Positions 1 to 10,879 of a stretch of DNA of 64,000 bases are shown one piece after another. Numbering within the stretch: position 1 is the first letter of the stretch; each line of letters opens with the position of its first letter. The position numbers were made by a program, and so were the translations under genes. The notes below the pieces were generated by a model. It worked only from the letters and a program-made list of their open reading frames with translations. It was not told where the DNA came from and ran no database searches. This DNA is from Aristolochia californica. Lineage: Eukaryota > Streptophyta > Magnoliopsida > Piperales > Aristolochiaceae. Where the stretch lies: assembly GCA_029961685.1 (NCBI GenBank), contig JARWKL010000001.1:60189314-60253313 (forward strand), given 5' to 3'.

Positions 1-2444
1 AAATTGATATTTCACCCAAATATGTCCAAATGTTAGGGATTACATGAAAATAAGAAATAGTCTATAGAAATAATATGAAAGTAATTGGGGCATATTTATG
101 TGGTTCTTCTTATCATTAATTGAGGGACCAAAAAATAATAAGTAAAGGATAAGAATAATGTTTATAGAGTATTAGTGATATTTTAAGAAGGATAAATTAC
201 CATTAGAGTTACCCAATGATTAAAAGGAACTCATAATTGATGAAAAACTACGACGATAATGATAGTGGTAATGATTATGGTGATAATGATGATGATGAAT
301 ATGGTAGGAGTAGTGGTAATGATGATGACAACGTTGGGGTCATCTCATGGTTTCAATCTAGGATGTATGGAGTATTTTCAGCTTCTTCAACTTATAGTAA
401 ATGCATGGTGTATGATGGAACAAAATATTTATGTTGTGACTTGTGAATAAAAAATTGTATAGAACAAATATGACATTGAAAGAAGGATAATTCCACAAAA
501 TCCAAAGAAAAACACTTTGACTTAATAAAACACCATCTCGTGCCATGGAAAAAAATATTTATAACAAAAATAAAAAATCACGAAGCACTAATATGACAAT
601 GGCAGAAGGATAATAGAAAAAACCCAAAGAAAAAACATGTTGAATAAAAAAATATCCTAATTTTCTACACATGACTAAAAACCTAATAGGGATAAGACAT
701 TACCCAACTGATATTCTTGCTTGGCAATCTCTGATGATGCTGGGACGATCTCTCAATGTGAGTGCTATGCCTCTATTTATGAAAAAATGGAAAGGAGCAA
801 GTAGAACACTAACCTATGTGGGACTAAACTCATAATCAAACGAAGTAAACATATGTGCAAAAAATTAAACTCTTGCACGAGCATTCCTTGAGAATTGCCA
901 TATTTGAAAGCACTAAATTAAAATGGTAAGTCATTTTCCTATTTTTACACAGTAAATATCCAAGAATCTCACCTCAAGATAAATTATCCTTTTTTTATTT
1001 GCTACAATTCTTTAAAATATAAGGATTAAAACTACAAGAAACAAGATGGGTAGTTCAATTTTTTTTACTTTAAGGCTGTGTTTGGAAGACAGCAAGTGGA
1101 GAGAAAAGAAAGAAGAAAAAAGGACAAAAAAAGATTATTTTCTCTTGTTTGGATGCCTATGGAAAATGTGAGAGAAAATGGACAAGAAATATAGTTTCTC
1201 TTGTTTGGATACACGAATTAATATTATTTTAAATTTTGGTGGTTAAAATTTTCCCTCAAGTTTCTTTTTCTTTTCTTCCAAAATTCCATCATTTTGTGAC
1301 AGAAAATTTAATAACTAAGAGAGAAAATTATTTTATTTTCTCTCAATGGTTCTCTGTTGCCAAATAACTTACTCCCCCTTTTGCTTTCTTTTCTTTTCTT
1401 TTCAGTGTTTCCAAATAGACCCTAAATGTTTCAAAGTAATGGCCAAAAAATACTTAGTTCTTTGAGGGGATTATCTTTCCAAAAATTCAAATTCAATCTC
1501 CAATTTCAATTTCAAAGTTTGAGAGTGTTCAGGAGTCGTCCTTTGTATCTTAGGAGTCAAGAGATCAATTGTTTGGGATGAAAACTATTTAAATAAGCAA
1601 GTTTTCAATGTTCAAAAATTGAGTCATTGAGCTTAGAAATTGACATTTTATCTTTATGTAAAACTTGATGAAATATCGAGTAAGAATTGTGAAAAAATAC
1701 TTAAAATTTTCTTCTTGAACTTCTAGTCATGTAGACTTATAAATTTTGGAGACCTGTCTTGGTGGAATCTTGGCTTTCAATATTTTTCCTCAACTTTTTT
1801 AGTATATGTTGTTCATAAGCTCCTTTGAACGGTTTTCAATAAATGCCCCTTGGCTTGGACATAGATAGAAGGTTTGTCATAGTACCTTTTCTCTCTCTTG
1901 GGCGTTTGGCTTATTTTACCTGACTATTTGGATGCTTTGTGGAATGAATCCTAATCATAGTATTTTTCTCTCTAGGTCATTCAATTGATGTCAATTTGGT
2001 CAAATGGTCTGTCAGGTAGTGTTTGTTTCCTTATTTTTTCTCCTAGCTTTCATTGGACGGGCCATTTAGATATTTATGTGAATGAAGTCTAATGGAGAGC
2101 TTTTTCTCTCTTCATGATTCATTTAGATTACTTATGATCTGCTTGTTGCATTGAGCATCCTCCTAGGTCATTCGAACACGGGCCTAGATCATCTCTTCTC
2201 GATAACTTTCTCTTTCTTGTCCAATCAAACAATAGTTGATGCATCATTTAGACAATGTACTTTTTGGTTTTAGCTGTTTGTTGCCTTTATCATTCAAATG
2301 CTTCTTGGTCGATCTGACGATTGTACTGCAAGAAAATGATTTGGAGCTTTTTAAGTTATCTCGATGAAAATCTTTCTTTCTTTCTTTTCGTACGTGGATT
2401 AGGCTTCTGCAGATAACCACTTCAAATCATCCTAATTCAATTAA
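1..2444. repeat. Segmental duplication, copy 1 (left part)
   Basis: This stretch is closely similar, in the same orientation, to 38361-40834. The last two thirds also match 42056-43613. It continues after the inserted element as 6320-6797, matching 40835 to about 41300. A GAT/GATGAT-rich low-complexity patch lies at about 240-335, and a MITE at 1074-1422. No gene is visible; the short open frames across the GAT patch are low-complexity. The left end of the duplicated unit may lie outside the window. Confidence 0.85.
1074..1422. mobile_element. Tourist-like MITE (family M1)
   Basis: A 349 bp element flanked by TAA on both sides (1071-1073 and 1423-1425). The ends are inverted: GGCTGTGTTTGGAA on the left and TTCCAAATAGACCC on the right. 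The interior is rich in GAGAAAA/TTTTCTC and has no coding potential. A 3 bp TAA duplication with G-rich ends fits PIF/Harbinger-derived MITEs. Related copies are at 6798-9966 (interrupted), 39445-39843 and 42262-42669. Confidence 0.75.
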
Positions 2445-2599
2445 GGGGGGGTTAGTCCACAATGAAGTGGAATGAATTCCCCCCGCATTACCTAGGTCAT
2501 CATAAATAAGGTGTTAGTGCAAAATGAATTGAATTGAAGCCAGATAACACCGTTTCATCTCCTCAGGCAAAAACGACGGAAACCTGATTCCGCCCATTT

Positions 2600-3240
2600 T
2601 TTCAAATCATCGACTTACCACGAGTGACGGCGTCGCTTCTCCCCCCCCCGAAACTAAAAATCCTTTCTCATTTCCTCTTTCTCCTCTCCTCTGCTCGGCC
2701 TTCGTCTCCCGACGAATTTTTTCGCCCGACCTTCTTCTCTCGTTTTCGCTTTCTGCTCCCTCTGCTCCTCTCGCTCGACTCTCGTCTTCGTTCTCTGCTC
2801 CTCTGCTGTCTCTACTCCCTCTACTCTCTCGCCTTTATCTCTCGTTTTCGCCCCATCTCCCTCTCTCGTCTCCCTCTCTCTTTTCCCTCTAGGCCTCCAT
2901 CTCTTCTCACTCTCGGCCTCCCTCTTCCTTCTCGTTCTCGCTCTTCTCTTTCCTCCTCCCCCGATTTCCTTTGATTTAACCTATTTCGGTTTCGATATCC
3001 TTCAATTTCCTTCAATCTTCTTCGATTTTCGACAGTTAGGCGTTGATTTCTTCCATTGGGCTTACATTTCCTCATTCGGCGGTAATTTCCCCCAAATTTC
3101 AGAAGGTAATCCGAAACCCTAATTTTTTTTTCAACTAATTTAGTGTTGTGTTTGAGTTAATTTGAATTTTCATGCGTAATTTATCTTGATTGTGGCCAAA
3201 TTTTGGGATTTGGGACTTTTAGGGTTTTAAGGTCTAGGGT
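2600..3240 (+). other. CT-rich promoter/5' leader-like sequence captured in the element
   Basis: The base composition changes abruptly here to C/T-rich with CpGs, typical of plant 5' untranslated leaders and unlike the AT-rich surroundings. A possible donor site follows (AAG then gtaatccgaa near 3105), then a T-rich intron-like stretch leading into the PPR-like reading frame at 3286. It probably came from a host gene together with the PPR fragment. The long open frames on both strands here are low-complexity and are not called as genes. Confidence 0.35.
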
Positions 3241-3285
3241 TTAGTTTTGAAGAGTAGCTTTTGTTTAGGGTTTAGTTTTGGAGTG

Positions 3286-4077
3286 ATGCCTGATGAGTTT
3301 AGTATTTCAAGCGGCTTGAATGCTTGCACAGGTTCAGAGGACCTATCTCAGGGTAGAAGGATTCACGGATCTTTGCTACGACTTGGATATGATGCTGATT
3401 CCTTTTCAGCCAATGCACTTGTTGATATTTATGCTAAATTAGGAGATATTGAAGTTGCTATGATGGTTTTTGAGAAAATTTTGCTACCTGATATTGTTTC
3501 ATGGAACACTCTTATTGCAGGTTGTGCTCTTCATGGTTTCCATGATCTAACACTGGAATTGTTGCAAGAGATGAAAGTGTTAGGCACAACTCCAAACATG
3601 TTCACTCTATCTAGTATTCTTAAAGCTTGTGCAGGCATGGAAATGATCGATTTGGGCAGGAAAATTAATTCACATTTGATCAAAGTGGGTTTTGATACTG
3701 ATGTATTTGTCTGTGTGGGACTTGTTGATATGTACTCAAAATGTGGTCTTATGGAGGATGCAAGAAGGGTTTTCAATTTGATGCCTATGTAGGATTTAAT
3801 TTCTTGGAATTCTATAATCTCAGCCTACGTACAAAATTTGAATGATGAAGAAGCCATATCACTTTTCTGTGAGATGCAAAAAGAAGGGTTTAACTGTAAC
3901 CAGACAACATTGTCCACTATTCTGAAATCAATTGCTAGCTTGCAGTTAATTGATGCGAGCAAAGAGATCCACTCATATGCTATCAAATTGGGGTTGGAGT
4001 CTGATGTTTATGTCACAAATAGTCTTATCGATGCATATGGCAAATGTCATTATACTGAGGATGCAAGGAAAGTTTTT
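3286..4077 (+). pseudogene. PPR gene fragment captured by the transposon
   Basis: The reading frame encodes several PLS-type PPR motifs, for example LVDIYAKLGDIEVAMMVFEK followed by DIVSWNTLIAGC, and later LVDMYSKCGLMEDARRVF. An in-frame TAG at 3790-3792 interrupts the typical 'MPxKDLISWNS' motif; the same frame then continues with PPR motifs to about 4077, where homology ends in AT-rich DNA. Upstream mitochondrial or plastid targeting sequence and the C-terminal E/DYW region are absent. It is clearly a fragment: about 264 codons compared with 500-800 in complete family members. It does not look like a recent copy of the intact PPR gene at 58850-61117. Capture by the surrounding element is inferred from its position between the TIRs. 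Confidence 0.75.
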
Positions 4078-4241
4078 GTCATTTTATACCTTTTTTTCAC
4101 GTGTTTTATTTTTATTTATTAACTATTTTAATTTATTAAGTATTTTTATACTATATATTATGTTATTACAAAATAATTTATTTATTAATTATATTCATTT
4201 ATGTTATTTTTAACTGTTTTATGTAATTTAAATAATTTATT

Positions 4242-4915
4242 CTAGTCACACGTAATTAGTATATTAAGTTATAATAAACTGTAATCATTAATTGGTTTAA
4301 TTATGCAATTTATATAATTAATTAAACAATTAAATTTATTTATTATATTCCCTTATATTATTTTTTAATTTTTATTAATTTTATATAATTTATTCTAGTC
4401 ACACGTAATTAGTATATTAATTTATAATGAATTTTAATCATTAATTGGTTAATTATCCAATTGCTATAATTAATTAAACCATTATGTTTATTTATTATAT
4501 TCCCTTCTGTTATTTTTTAATTTTTATTAATTTTATATAATTTATTCTAGTCACACGTAATTAGTATATTAATTTATAATGAATTGTAATCATTAATTGG
4601 TTAATTATCCAACTTTTATAATTAATTAAACCATTAGGTTTATTTATTATATTCCCTTATATTATTTTTTAATTTTTATTAATTTTATATAATTTATTTT
4701 AGTCACACGTAATTAGTATATTAATTTATAATGAATTGTAATCATTAATTGGTTAATTATCCAATTGCTATAATTAATTAAACCATTATGTTTATTTATT
4801 ACATTCCCTTCTGTTATTTTTTAATTTTTATTAATTTTATATAATTTATTCTAGTCACACGTAATTAGTATATTAAGTTATAATGAATTGTAATCATTAA
4901 TTGGTTAATTATGTA
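4242..4915. repeat. 152 bp tandem array (about 4.4 copies)
   Basis: The motif (t)ctagtcacacgtaattag recurs at 4242, 4395, 4547, 4699 and 4851, a spacing of 152-153 bp. The rest of each unit (AATTAATTAAACCATT, TTATTTATTATATTCCCTT) recurs with it. One inverted, diverged unit lies at about 5460-5560 on the other side of the foldback centre. Confidence 0.9.
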
Positions 4916-5580
4916 CTCATTCTCTTCTTTATTTAGAAAAGGACACTGGAATCTGTTTTCCAAGCACTAACACTAGAATCTGTTTTCCAGCCACTTCAAC
5001 TGGCCTGGACTAACACCCAAACATAAGTTGAAGTAGAAGCAATTCATCTCACTTCAATTCAATTTTCCACTTCATTTCCACTTCATTGTGGACTAACCCC
5101 CCCTAAAGAGGGAGGGGGGAGGGGTTGAATTTGAAATAAAGTGAAGAATTCAATTTATCTTAAATGAATTGATTCAACTTCAACTCATCCTTGGGTGTTA
5201 GTGTAGACGAGTTTAAGTGCATTGGAAAACAGATTCCAGTATTAGTGCCCCCAAATAAAAAGTATGATATAAACAAGAGAATGAGTAACCTTTATAATAT
5301 ACTTAAATAGAACATATATCTAAATAGATAATTAACCAAAATAACACATGGCTACTGCACTTATAAGTGATTTAACGTGTAGTATTAGAATATATTAATA
5401 TCCTAATTAATGAAAAACTATATTATATTACTTAATGATTATATTTTATTATAAATTAATACAATAATTATGTGTGACTAGAATAAATTATTAAAAATAA
5501 ATAGATAAAAATAAAAAATAACATAAGGAATATAATAAATAAATAAATTATTTTTTTAATAACATAAGATATGTTTTAAC

Positions 5581-5619
5581 ATTAAAAACCACTAATTTAA
5601 TACAATAATAAATATATAC

Positions 5620-5653
<34 letters not shown>

Positions 5654-5693
5654 GTATATATATTTATTATTGTATTAAATTAGTTGTTTTTAA
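5581..5693. repeat. AT-rich palindrome (hairpin)
   Basis: Near-perfect inverted repeat with arms of about 50 bp: ATTAAAAACCACTAATTTAA on the left and TTAAATTAGTTGTTTTTAAT on the right, joined by an (AT)n core. It lies inside the right arm of the larger foldback. Confidence 0.85.
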
Positions 5694-5946
5694 TATATTT
5701 ATCAATAACATAATATATATTTTATGTATTATTAATTAATAATATATTGTCCCAAAATTTAAAACCATTGGTTTAATTAATTATAGCAATGGGATAATTA
5801 AACCAAAATAATTTATCAAATATTTAATTTAACAATATTTTAATTATGACAATTAAATCACTAATTTAATATAGTAATTATAAAATAAATATATTAAATA
5901 AATAAAAAATTATTTTATAAATAAAAATTATAAATTATTATTTTTA

Positions 5947-5994
5947 TGACGATGGTTTAATTTTTCCTAACTTTAGGAAAAATTAAACCACCGT
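5947..5994. repeat. Short palindrome at an AT-to-GC composition boundary
   Basis: Arms GACGATGGTTTAATTTTTCC and GGAAAAATTAAACCACCGTC are separated by a few bases. AT-rich repeats lie to the left and CpG-rich sequence to the right, so the hairpin marks a junction between unrelated components of the element. Confidence 0.75.
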
Positions 5995-7076
5995 CATCCT
6001 CACGGCGCATGTCGTCTTCCTCAACGTCGGGCCAACGGGCAACGGCGACGGAGGTGGCGCTCTGGCGGTACGCCGAGAGGGAGAAGAGAGGGAGGCCGAG
6101 AGAGAAGAGAAGTCGCCGATGGGCAAAAGGAGCAACGTTCGCTTCAATTTTTTTATTTGCAAAATAGGTGTGAATCCAAATTCCCCTCTTTTTGCCTGAG
6201 AGAATGAATTGACGTGATTCACTTGCAGTGTAATTCATTCTACATTAACCCCTTAATCTGATGACCTAAGTAATGCGGGAGTAATTCATCTCACTTCATG
6301 TTGGACTAACCCCCCCTAAATCTCTCCCTCTTTCTTTCTATCAATGGATTGGGTTCCCATGACCAACTATGTAAATTTTCTTTATGCCTTGTGTTTTTAG
6401 AGCACTTTATTTTATTTTTGTATATATTTTTTGAAGACTAAGCAAAAATAGCAAACTATGTTCTCTCCCAAACAAAAGGAGTTCAACTAGACCACTTACC
6501 CCATGTGATCGGTGTATAAAACCCTTATGTTGTTCAAGTTCCCAAAGGAGAAACAACCAAAAATCCACTCAATTTGTACTAAAAGACTATCAAAGTATTC
6601 TTTGGTAAATATAAAATATGATTTTGGTGATAAACTGATTCAGAGTTTGTATAGACAAGCTAAGATGCCTGAGAAAATGATCAAGATTGAGAAGAAAATA
6701 CTATAGCCTTGTAAATTCATTGGCCATGGCCTGAAGCTTCCCTGAACTTCTTGATTGCTACTATCTATTGGTCTTCAGAACTTTAAATTTCCTTTAAGGG
6801 CTTGTTAGGAACCCATAGAATAGAAATGAAAAGAAAAGAAAAATAATTGTTTGGCAAAAAATAATCATTGAGAGAAAATAAAATAAGAGAGAAAGTAGTT
6901 AAAAATAATGGAATTTGAGGAGAAAAAAAAGAAATAAAAACTTGAGAAAATATTTTAATCATCAAAATTTGAAAATATTTTTTTTTCTTTTCATTCTCTA
7001 CATGTCAAATAAGAGAAATTTAATTTCTCTTCCATTTTCTTTCTCATTTTCCATGGGCATTCAAACAAGAGAAACC

Positions 7077-7451
7077 TGTTGATTTTCAGGATTCTATGAA
7101 TTTAGTTCATGGAGAAAAAGGGAGAGAGAGACCAATTAAGAGAAAATCAGAGGAAGAAGGGTTATGGACTTGATGTCCTCACCCTCCCCTTGAAGCTCTA
7201 TTTATAGATTAATGAAACTACTGTATTACAATAATAGCCTTGAACATAGGGTTTAGGGTTTTAACCCTGGAACTTTAACCTAATTACATCAATACTATTT
7301 CTATGAGATGACCCTTATTTACCATCCTGCCATCATTATATATGGGCCTATGGGCCTTCTCCTTGATCTGTGGGCCTTGAGCCAATCTTCTATATCTCTT
7401 GGATGTATGGGCCTTCCTTGGTCATGTGGGCTTGGGCCCTATCTTCCAACA
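7077..7451 (-). repeat. 3' LTR of the minus-oriented LTR element
   Basis: A 375 bp direct repeat matching 9513-9894, including ATTTATAGATTAATGAAACT and the TGGGCC-rich end. On the element's own strand it begins TGTTGGAAGATAGGG and ends ATCAACA. Confidence 0.8.
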
Positions 7452-7627
7452 CTCCCCTCAACCTGGGGTGAGAGAATAGCTTGAACTCCCAACTTGCTGC
7501 AAATGATGTATAAAATATTTTTTTTTGTATAAAATGGCAGTCCTCCCATATTCCAACACTCCCCCTCACGCTGGTGCTGTCTTCCATGAGGCCCAACTGG
7601 CCAATTTAGGGGGGTATACCATAGATG

Positions 7628-8035
7628 TAATAATAAGTTCCTCCGTTATGGTATCCCAACCGTTGACATTTAATATTTTGGACAAAGTATTAAGTTCCTC
7701 CGTCATGGAATCCGCACCATTGACATTTAATATTTTTGACCAGGGTATTAAGTTCTTCCGTCATGGAATCTCAACTATTGACATTTGATATTTTTTATGA
7801 GGTATTAAGTTCCTCCATCATGGAATCCCAACCATTGACATTTGATATTTTTTACGCGGGTATTAAGTTCTTCTGTTATGGAATCCCAACCATTGACATT
7901 TGATATTTTTGACGGGGGTATTAAGTTTATCCGTCATGGAATCCCAATCATTGTCATTTGATATTTTTGACAGGGTATTAAGTTCCTCCGTCATGAAATC
8001 TCAACCATTGACATTTGATATTTTTGTCGGGGACA
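7628..8035. repeat. 57-58 bp minisatellite, seven copies
   Basis: AAGTTC (AAGTTT in one unit) recurs at 7635, 7692, 7750, 7807, 7865, 7923 and 7980. Each unit has the order TCCGTCATGGAATCC, then CCATTGACATTTGATATTTT, then a G-rich spacer ending GGTATT. It lies in the interior of the LTR element, near its 3' LTR. Confidence 0.9.
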
Positions 8036-9512
8036 AATAAATGATGGTATGAGGCCACCTCTTCTTCAATAATAATGTCTCATCCAAAGAGACACAATAG
8101 CAAGAGCTGAAATGGGTTTGGGCTTATATAACACGAACCAAAAATCCTTGTGAAATTGACCCATGAAATAATCTAATGCAAATATATATTTCAAATAATA
8201 TGTTGACCAAGGAATTATCTGTCAATTCTTCAAAATAATAATCTAACCAGAGAAAAATTTATCGATTCATGCTGAGTCAAATAGTAGACCAATATATTTG
8301 AGTCGCTGCAGAAATATGTATAAGCTTTGGTCCATACAAGTATATCGATGTAGAAATAAGTGGCTCGAGTTAACTCAGTGGACTGGTGCTGCTTGACAGC
8401 AACAAGAAGGGTAGCCCGGTTCGCTAGGTTGACTCAGGAGCTCAGTCGATCCTGTTGGATTGGAACAGGCGCGGGCCGACGTTCATTAATTGAGGTTTCC
8501 TAACTTAGGAAACATTAAATTTTTCTATAGTGTCTTCTTCCTCGACCGAACAGAGTGGAAAAACCTTCTTCGTCTAGAAACGGCAACCATGTGCTGGCGC
8601 TCGGGAAGCTCGACAGTGATACATCCAAAGGAAACTTTTCGAATAAAAATCAATCCAGAAAATTTAATCGGCAACAACAGTGGAGAAGGCAACAGTGCCT
8701 TCTTCTTCCTCTCGGTGCCGAATAGAGCGCTAGTGTTGTTTTCGAAGTGATGTCCAAATATGGCAATGCAGAGGAAAGAAACTTTCCGAGAATGTACCAA
8801 GGATATCCAGCAGCTTAATCAAAATAGTTTCACAAGATCGAAGACAATGCCAGCGCATAACTGATCTCAGATGATCTTCTAAAGAAAAAACTTCTGTCAG
8901 AGATGGCTGACAGCAGATCGGCAGAGGAATTTTCCGAACAGAGACGACAGCCAACCAGGTAACTTTCCAAACAAAGCAGAGATAAATCAAGGAGAGCTTT
9001 TCGATTTTTTTTTTTCAATTTAGCTGTTAATGACCAGCAAGATATTAGAGAATCGAGAAATTAGCAGTGACGACAAGCTTGTTGGAATAACCAGCACGAT
9101 GCGATATCATCAGAATAAACAGTCGGAAGTCGGCCGATGTCGTCTTTGATTTGCACGCCATGAACGAAGTGAAGAAAGATCTCGTCGGTTCGTCTGGGTA
9201 ATCAATCGAGTACTGCTTCATGACGAAGCAAGTATTGTCTGCACTGGAGGAGATTTGCATCAAATAAAGATGGAGGAGATTGCCAGACTTCTAATTTACA
9301 ACGGGGTTAGGCACCAACTCCACGACTTAGGCACTGAGCAACGTCTCACGGAGACAGAGTAGCAACAGAAGAAAAATTGCAGTAAAATCAAAACATGAAG
9401 TTATTACTATGAAAAACGAACCATCAATATGAAAAAGAAAAAAGAAAAAAATGGGTTTCTGAAATCCTTAAAAACATATCTACAAGTCCTGAAAACCAAA
9501 GTTCTGATATCA

Positions 9513-9894
9513 TGTTGATTTTCAGGACTCCATGAATTTAGCTCATAGAGAAAAAGAGAGAGAGAGACTCATTGGGAGAAAACCAGAGGAAGAAGGGTTA
9601 TGGACTTGATGTCCTAACCCTCCCCTCGAAGCTTTATTTATAGATTAATGAAACTACTGTATTACAATAATACTCCTGAACTTAGGGTTTAGGGTGTATG
9701 GTTTTAACCCTGGAACTTTAACCTAATTACATCAATGTCATCTCTATGAGATAACCCTTTATTTACCATCCTACCATCATTGTATGTGGGCCTACGGGCC
9801 TTCTCCTTGCTTTATGGGCCTTAAGTCCATCTTCTATATCTCTTGGATGTATAGGTCTTCTTTGGTCTTGTGGGTTTGGGCCCATTTTCAAACA
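9513..9894 (-). repeat. 5' LTR of the minus-oriented LTR element
   Basis: A 382 bp direct repeat of 7077-7451. It is adjacent to the primer-binding-site-like sequence at 9501-9512. It differs from the other LTR by scattered substitutions and small indels, so the insertion is not recent. Confidence 0.8.
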
Positions 9895-9966
9895 CAGTTG
9901 GATATGTAGGTCTTTCTCTTCTCTTACTTTTCTTTTCTCTCCACTTTCTATGTTCCAAACGCAACC

Positions 9967-10441
9967 TAAAAGAAAATCTAGAAGAAAAGAAACTTTTATT
10001 CTGAATCTTGTGTAAATGTCAGTATTAGATATGGTATCATACCCTTAAAATCCAATAAATACTAGCCGATATGTATCAATAATCAGACCGTTATATCCTA
10101 TATTAGAGTAAAAAATCATATAATAATAAAAAAAGGCGTTATGTATAATATATTACATCCATACTTAAAAAACTCAAAAATTTATACAACACAATGTTGA
10201 GGTCAGCTTGGGACCTTGCATAATAGCTGAGGATGATATCCTCAGTCCAGGCCTTATTCCCTTCCACCCAATACTCCTCAATGTTCTGCTTGTCATTTCA
10301 TCGAACATGATCCATATCTAAGTAGCATATCCTGCTTTTAAAACTTTTGTTTCTTTTTTAGAGAAGCTCAAGAACTCCATTATCTGTAGCAGAAGATGCT
10401 CTTCTATCATCTAGGAATATAGCTCAGTCTGTAAATTATTA
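9967..10441. other. Intergenic sequence, nothing recognised
   Basis: Mixed AT-rich sequence after the MITE with no convincing frame, repeat end or RNA gene. Confidence 0.4.
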
Positions 10442-10648
10442 GAGAAGCTCAAGCCTCCCTCACATGCAGCACAAGATACCCAGTTATCAGTACCAGTTGC
10501 GGAGAAGATCCTTCCTACCCCGGTTCATGAGGACCGATCCAGTGACGAAAATGGCTACAATGTGGATGAAGTAGCTGAGGAGTTTCTGAGGAAGAAGCAT
10601 GAATTATTTAAGAGAGAAAGGCTTATGCCCATGCAAGCGAGGGTTTGA
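10442..10648 (+). pseudogene. Possible C-terminal gene remnant (DUF761-like tail)
   Basis: A 68-codon open frame ends at TGA 10646-10648. It reads as a hydrophilic tail finishing with VDEVAEEFLRKKHELFKRER. This resembles the short C-terminal DUF761 box of plant proteins, where an acidic region leads into an 'AEEFIxxFxxxxRLE' helix. The frame is closed upstream by a TAG near 10416 and has no start codon, promoter or upstream exon that I can identify. A similar AGAGAAGCTCAAG sequence occurs twice (about 10361 and 10441), suggesting local duplication. The family assignment is a weak guess from one motif. Confidence 0.3.
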
Positions 10649-10879
10649 AGTTTTGCAAAGGACAGCCTCCATCTATGTAAAGTTAAATCATCTTTAACTA
10701 AGGATGCTTAATTCTTGTACGATGGGTGATGTTTATGTTTTGTATTACTAAAAAACTAAAAACACCTGTGTTGATATCACGTATCGTTTCGGTATCTTCA
10801 TCTTTTGTTTTATCAAATAAGCTAAAAATACCTGTTTCGATATCAGGCATCATTTTGGTATCTAAAACACCGAACATGT

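Larger units (their letters stand above)
4100..5950. repeat. Large imperfect foldback centred on 5104-5106
   Basis: Sequence to the left of a central TAA (about 4915-5103) is repeated inverted on the right (5107 to about 5290). Shared blocks include GGGTGTTAGT, GGAAAACAGATTC-AGT-TTAGTG and AGAGAATGAGTAA. Farther out, the tandem unit with the CACACGTAATTA motif recurs inverted near 5470. The left boundary of the foldback meets the end 'gactaacccccc' of a TIR, so two outward-facing element ends lie back to back. Confidence 0.65.
2445..6316. mobile_element. 3.9 kb PIF/Harbinger-like non-autonomous element with captured gene pieces
   Basis: The left end starts GGGGGGGTTAGTCCACAATG. The right end, read inversely, starts GGGGGGGTTAGTCCAACATG, and the similarity continues through a CCGCATTAC-TAGGTCATCA block, so the terminal inverted repeats are about 90 bp. 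The target duplication is TAA (2442-2444 and 6317-6319). The duplicated copy at 40831-40840 reads straight through without the insert, so it is an empty site. No transposase is seen. The interior holds a CT-rich gene-like leader, a PPR fragment, a 152 bp tandem array, a large foldback and a GC-rich stretch (about 5990-6160). Confidence 0.8.
7077..9894 (-). mobile_element. Non-autonomous LTR retrotransposon (minus orientation)
   Basis: Two direct repeats of about 380 bp, 7077-7451 and 9513-9894, both run from TGTTGATTTTCAGGA to CAAACA/CCAACA. Next to the right repeat is GTTCTGATATCA (9501-9512), the reverse complement of a primer-binding site for initiator Met-tRNA (consensus TGGTATCAGAGC with changes). 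Next to the left repeat, read on the minus strand, is a polypurine tract TTGAGGGGAG (7452-7461). The element therefore reads right to left. The 2.06 kb interior has no gag/pol-like frame but carries a minisatellite. No clear 5 bp target duplication is visible (AAACC on the left, CAGTT on the right). Confidence 0.8.
6798..9966. mobile_element. MITE (family M1) split by an LTR element
   Basis: The left half begins at 6798 just after TAA (6795-6797), with GGGCTTGTTAGGAACCC. The right half ends at 9966 with TTCCAAACGCAACC followed by TAA (9967-9969). The two halves together resemble the family copies at 1074-1422 and 39445-39843. The interruption is the LTR element at 7077-9894, so the LTR element is the younger insertion. 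Confidence 0.7.

Noticed and set aside
237..450. Two overlapping Asp/Met-rich frames near the left edge.
   Set aside because: They are frames of a GATGAT low-complexity patch, repeated at 38600-38700 without being preserved as an open frame.
7628..8035. CRISPR-like regular spacing.
   Set aside because: The units are contiguous tandem repeats without unique spacers, in a plant LTR element.
8354..8470. Possible tRNA-derived SINE head (GGCTCGAGTTAACTCAGTGG and GGTTCGCTAGG).
   Set aside because: The A- and B-box matches are weak, no 3' tail or target duplication is visible, and it sits within the LTR element.
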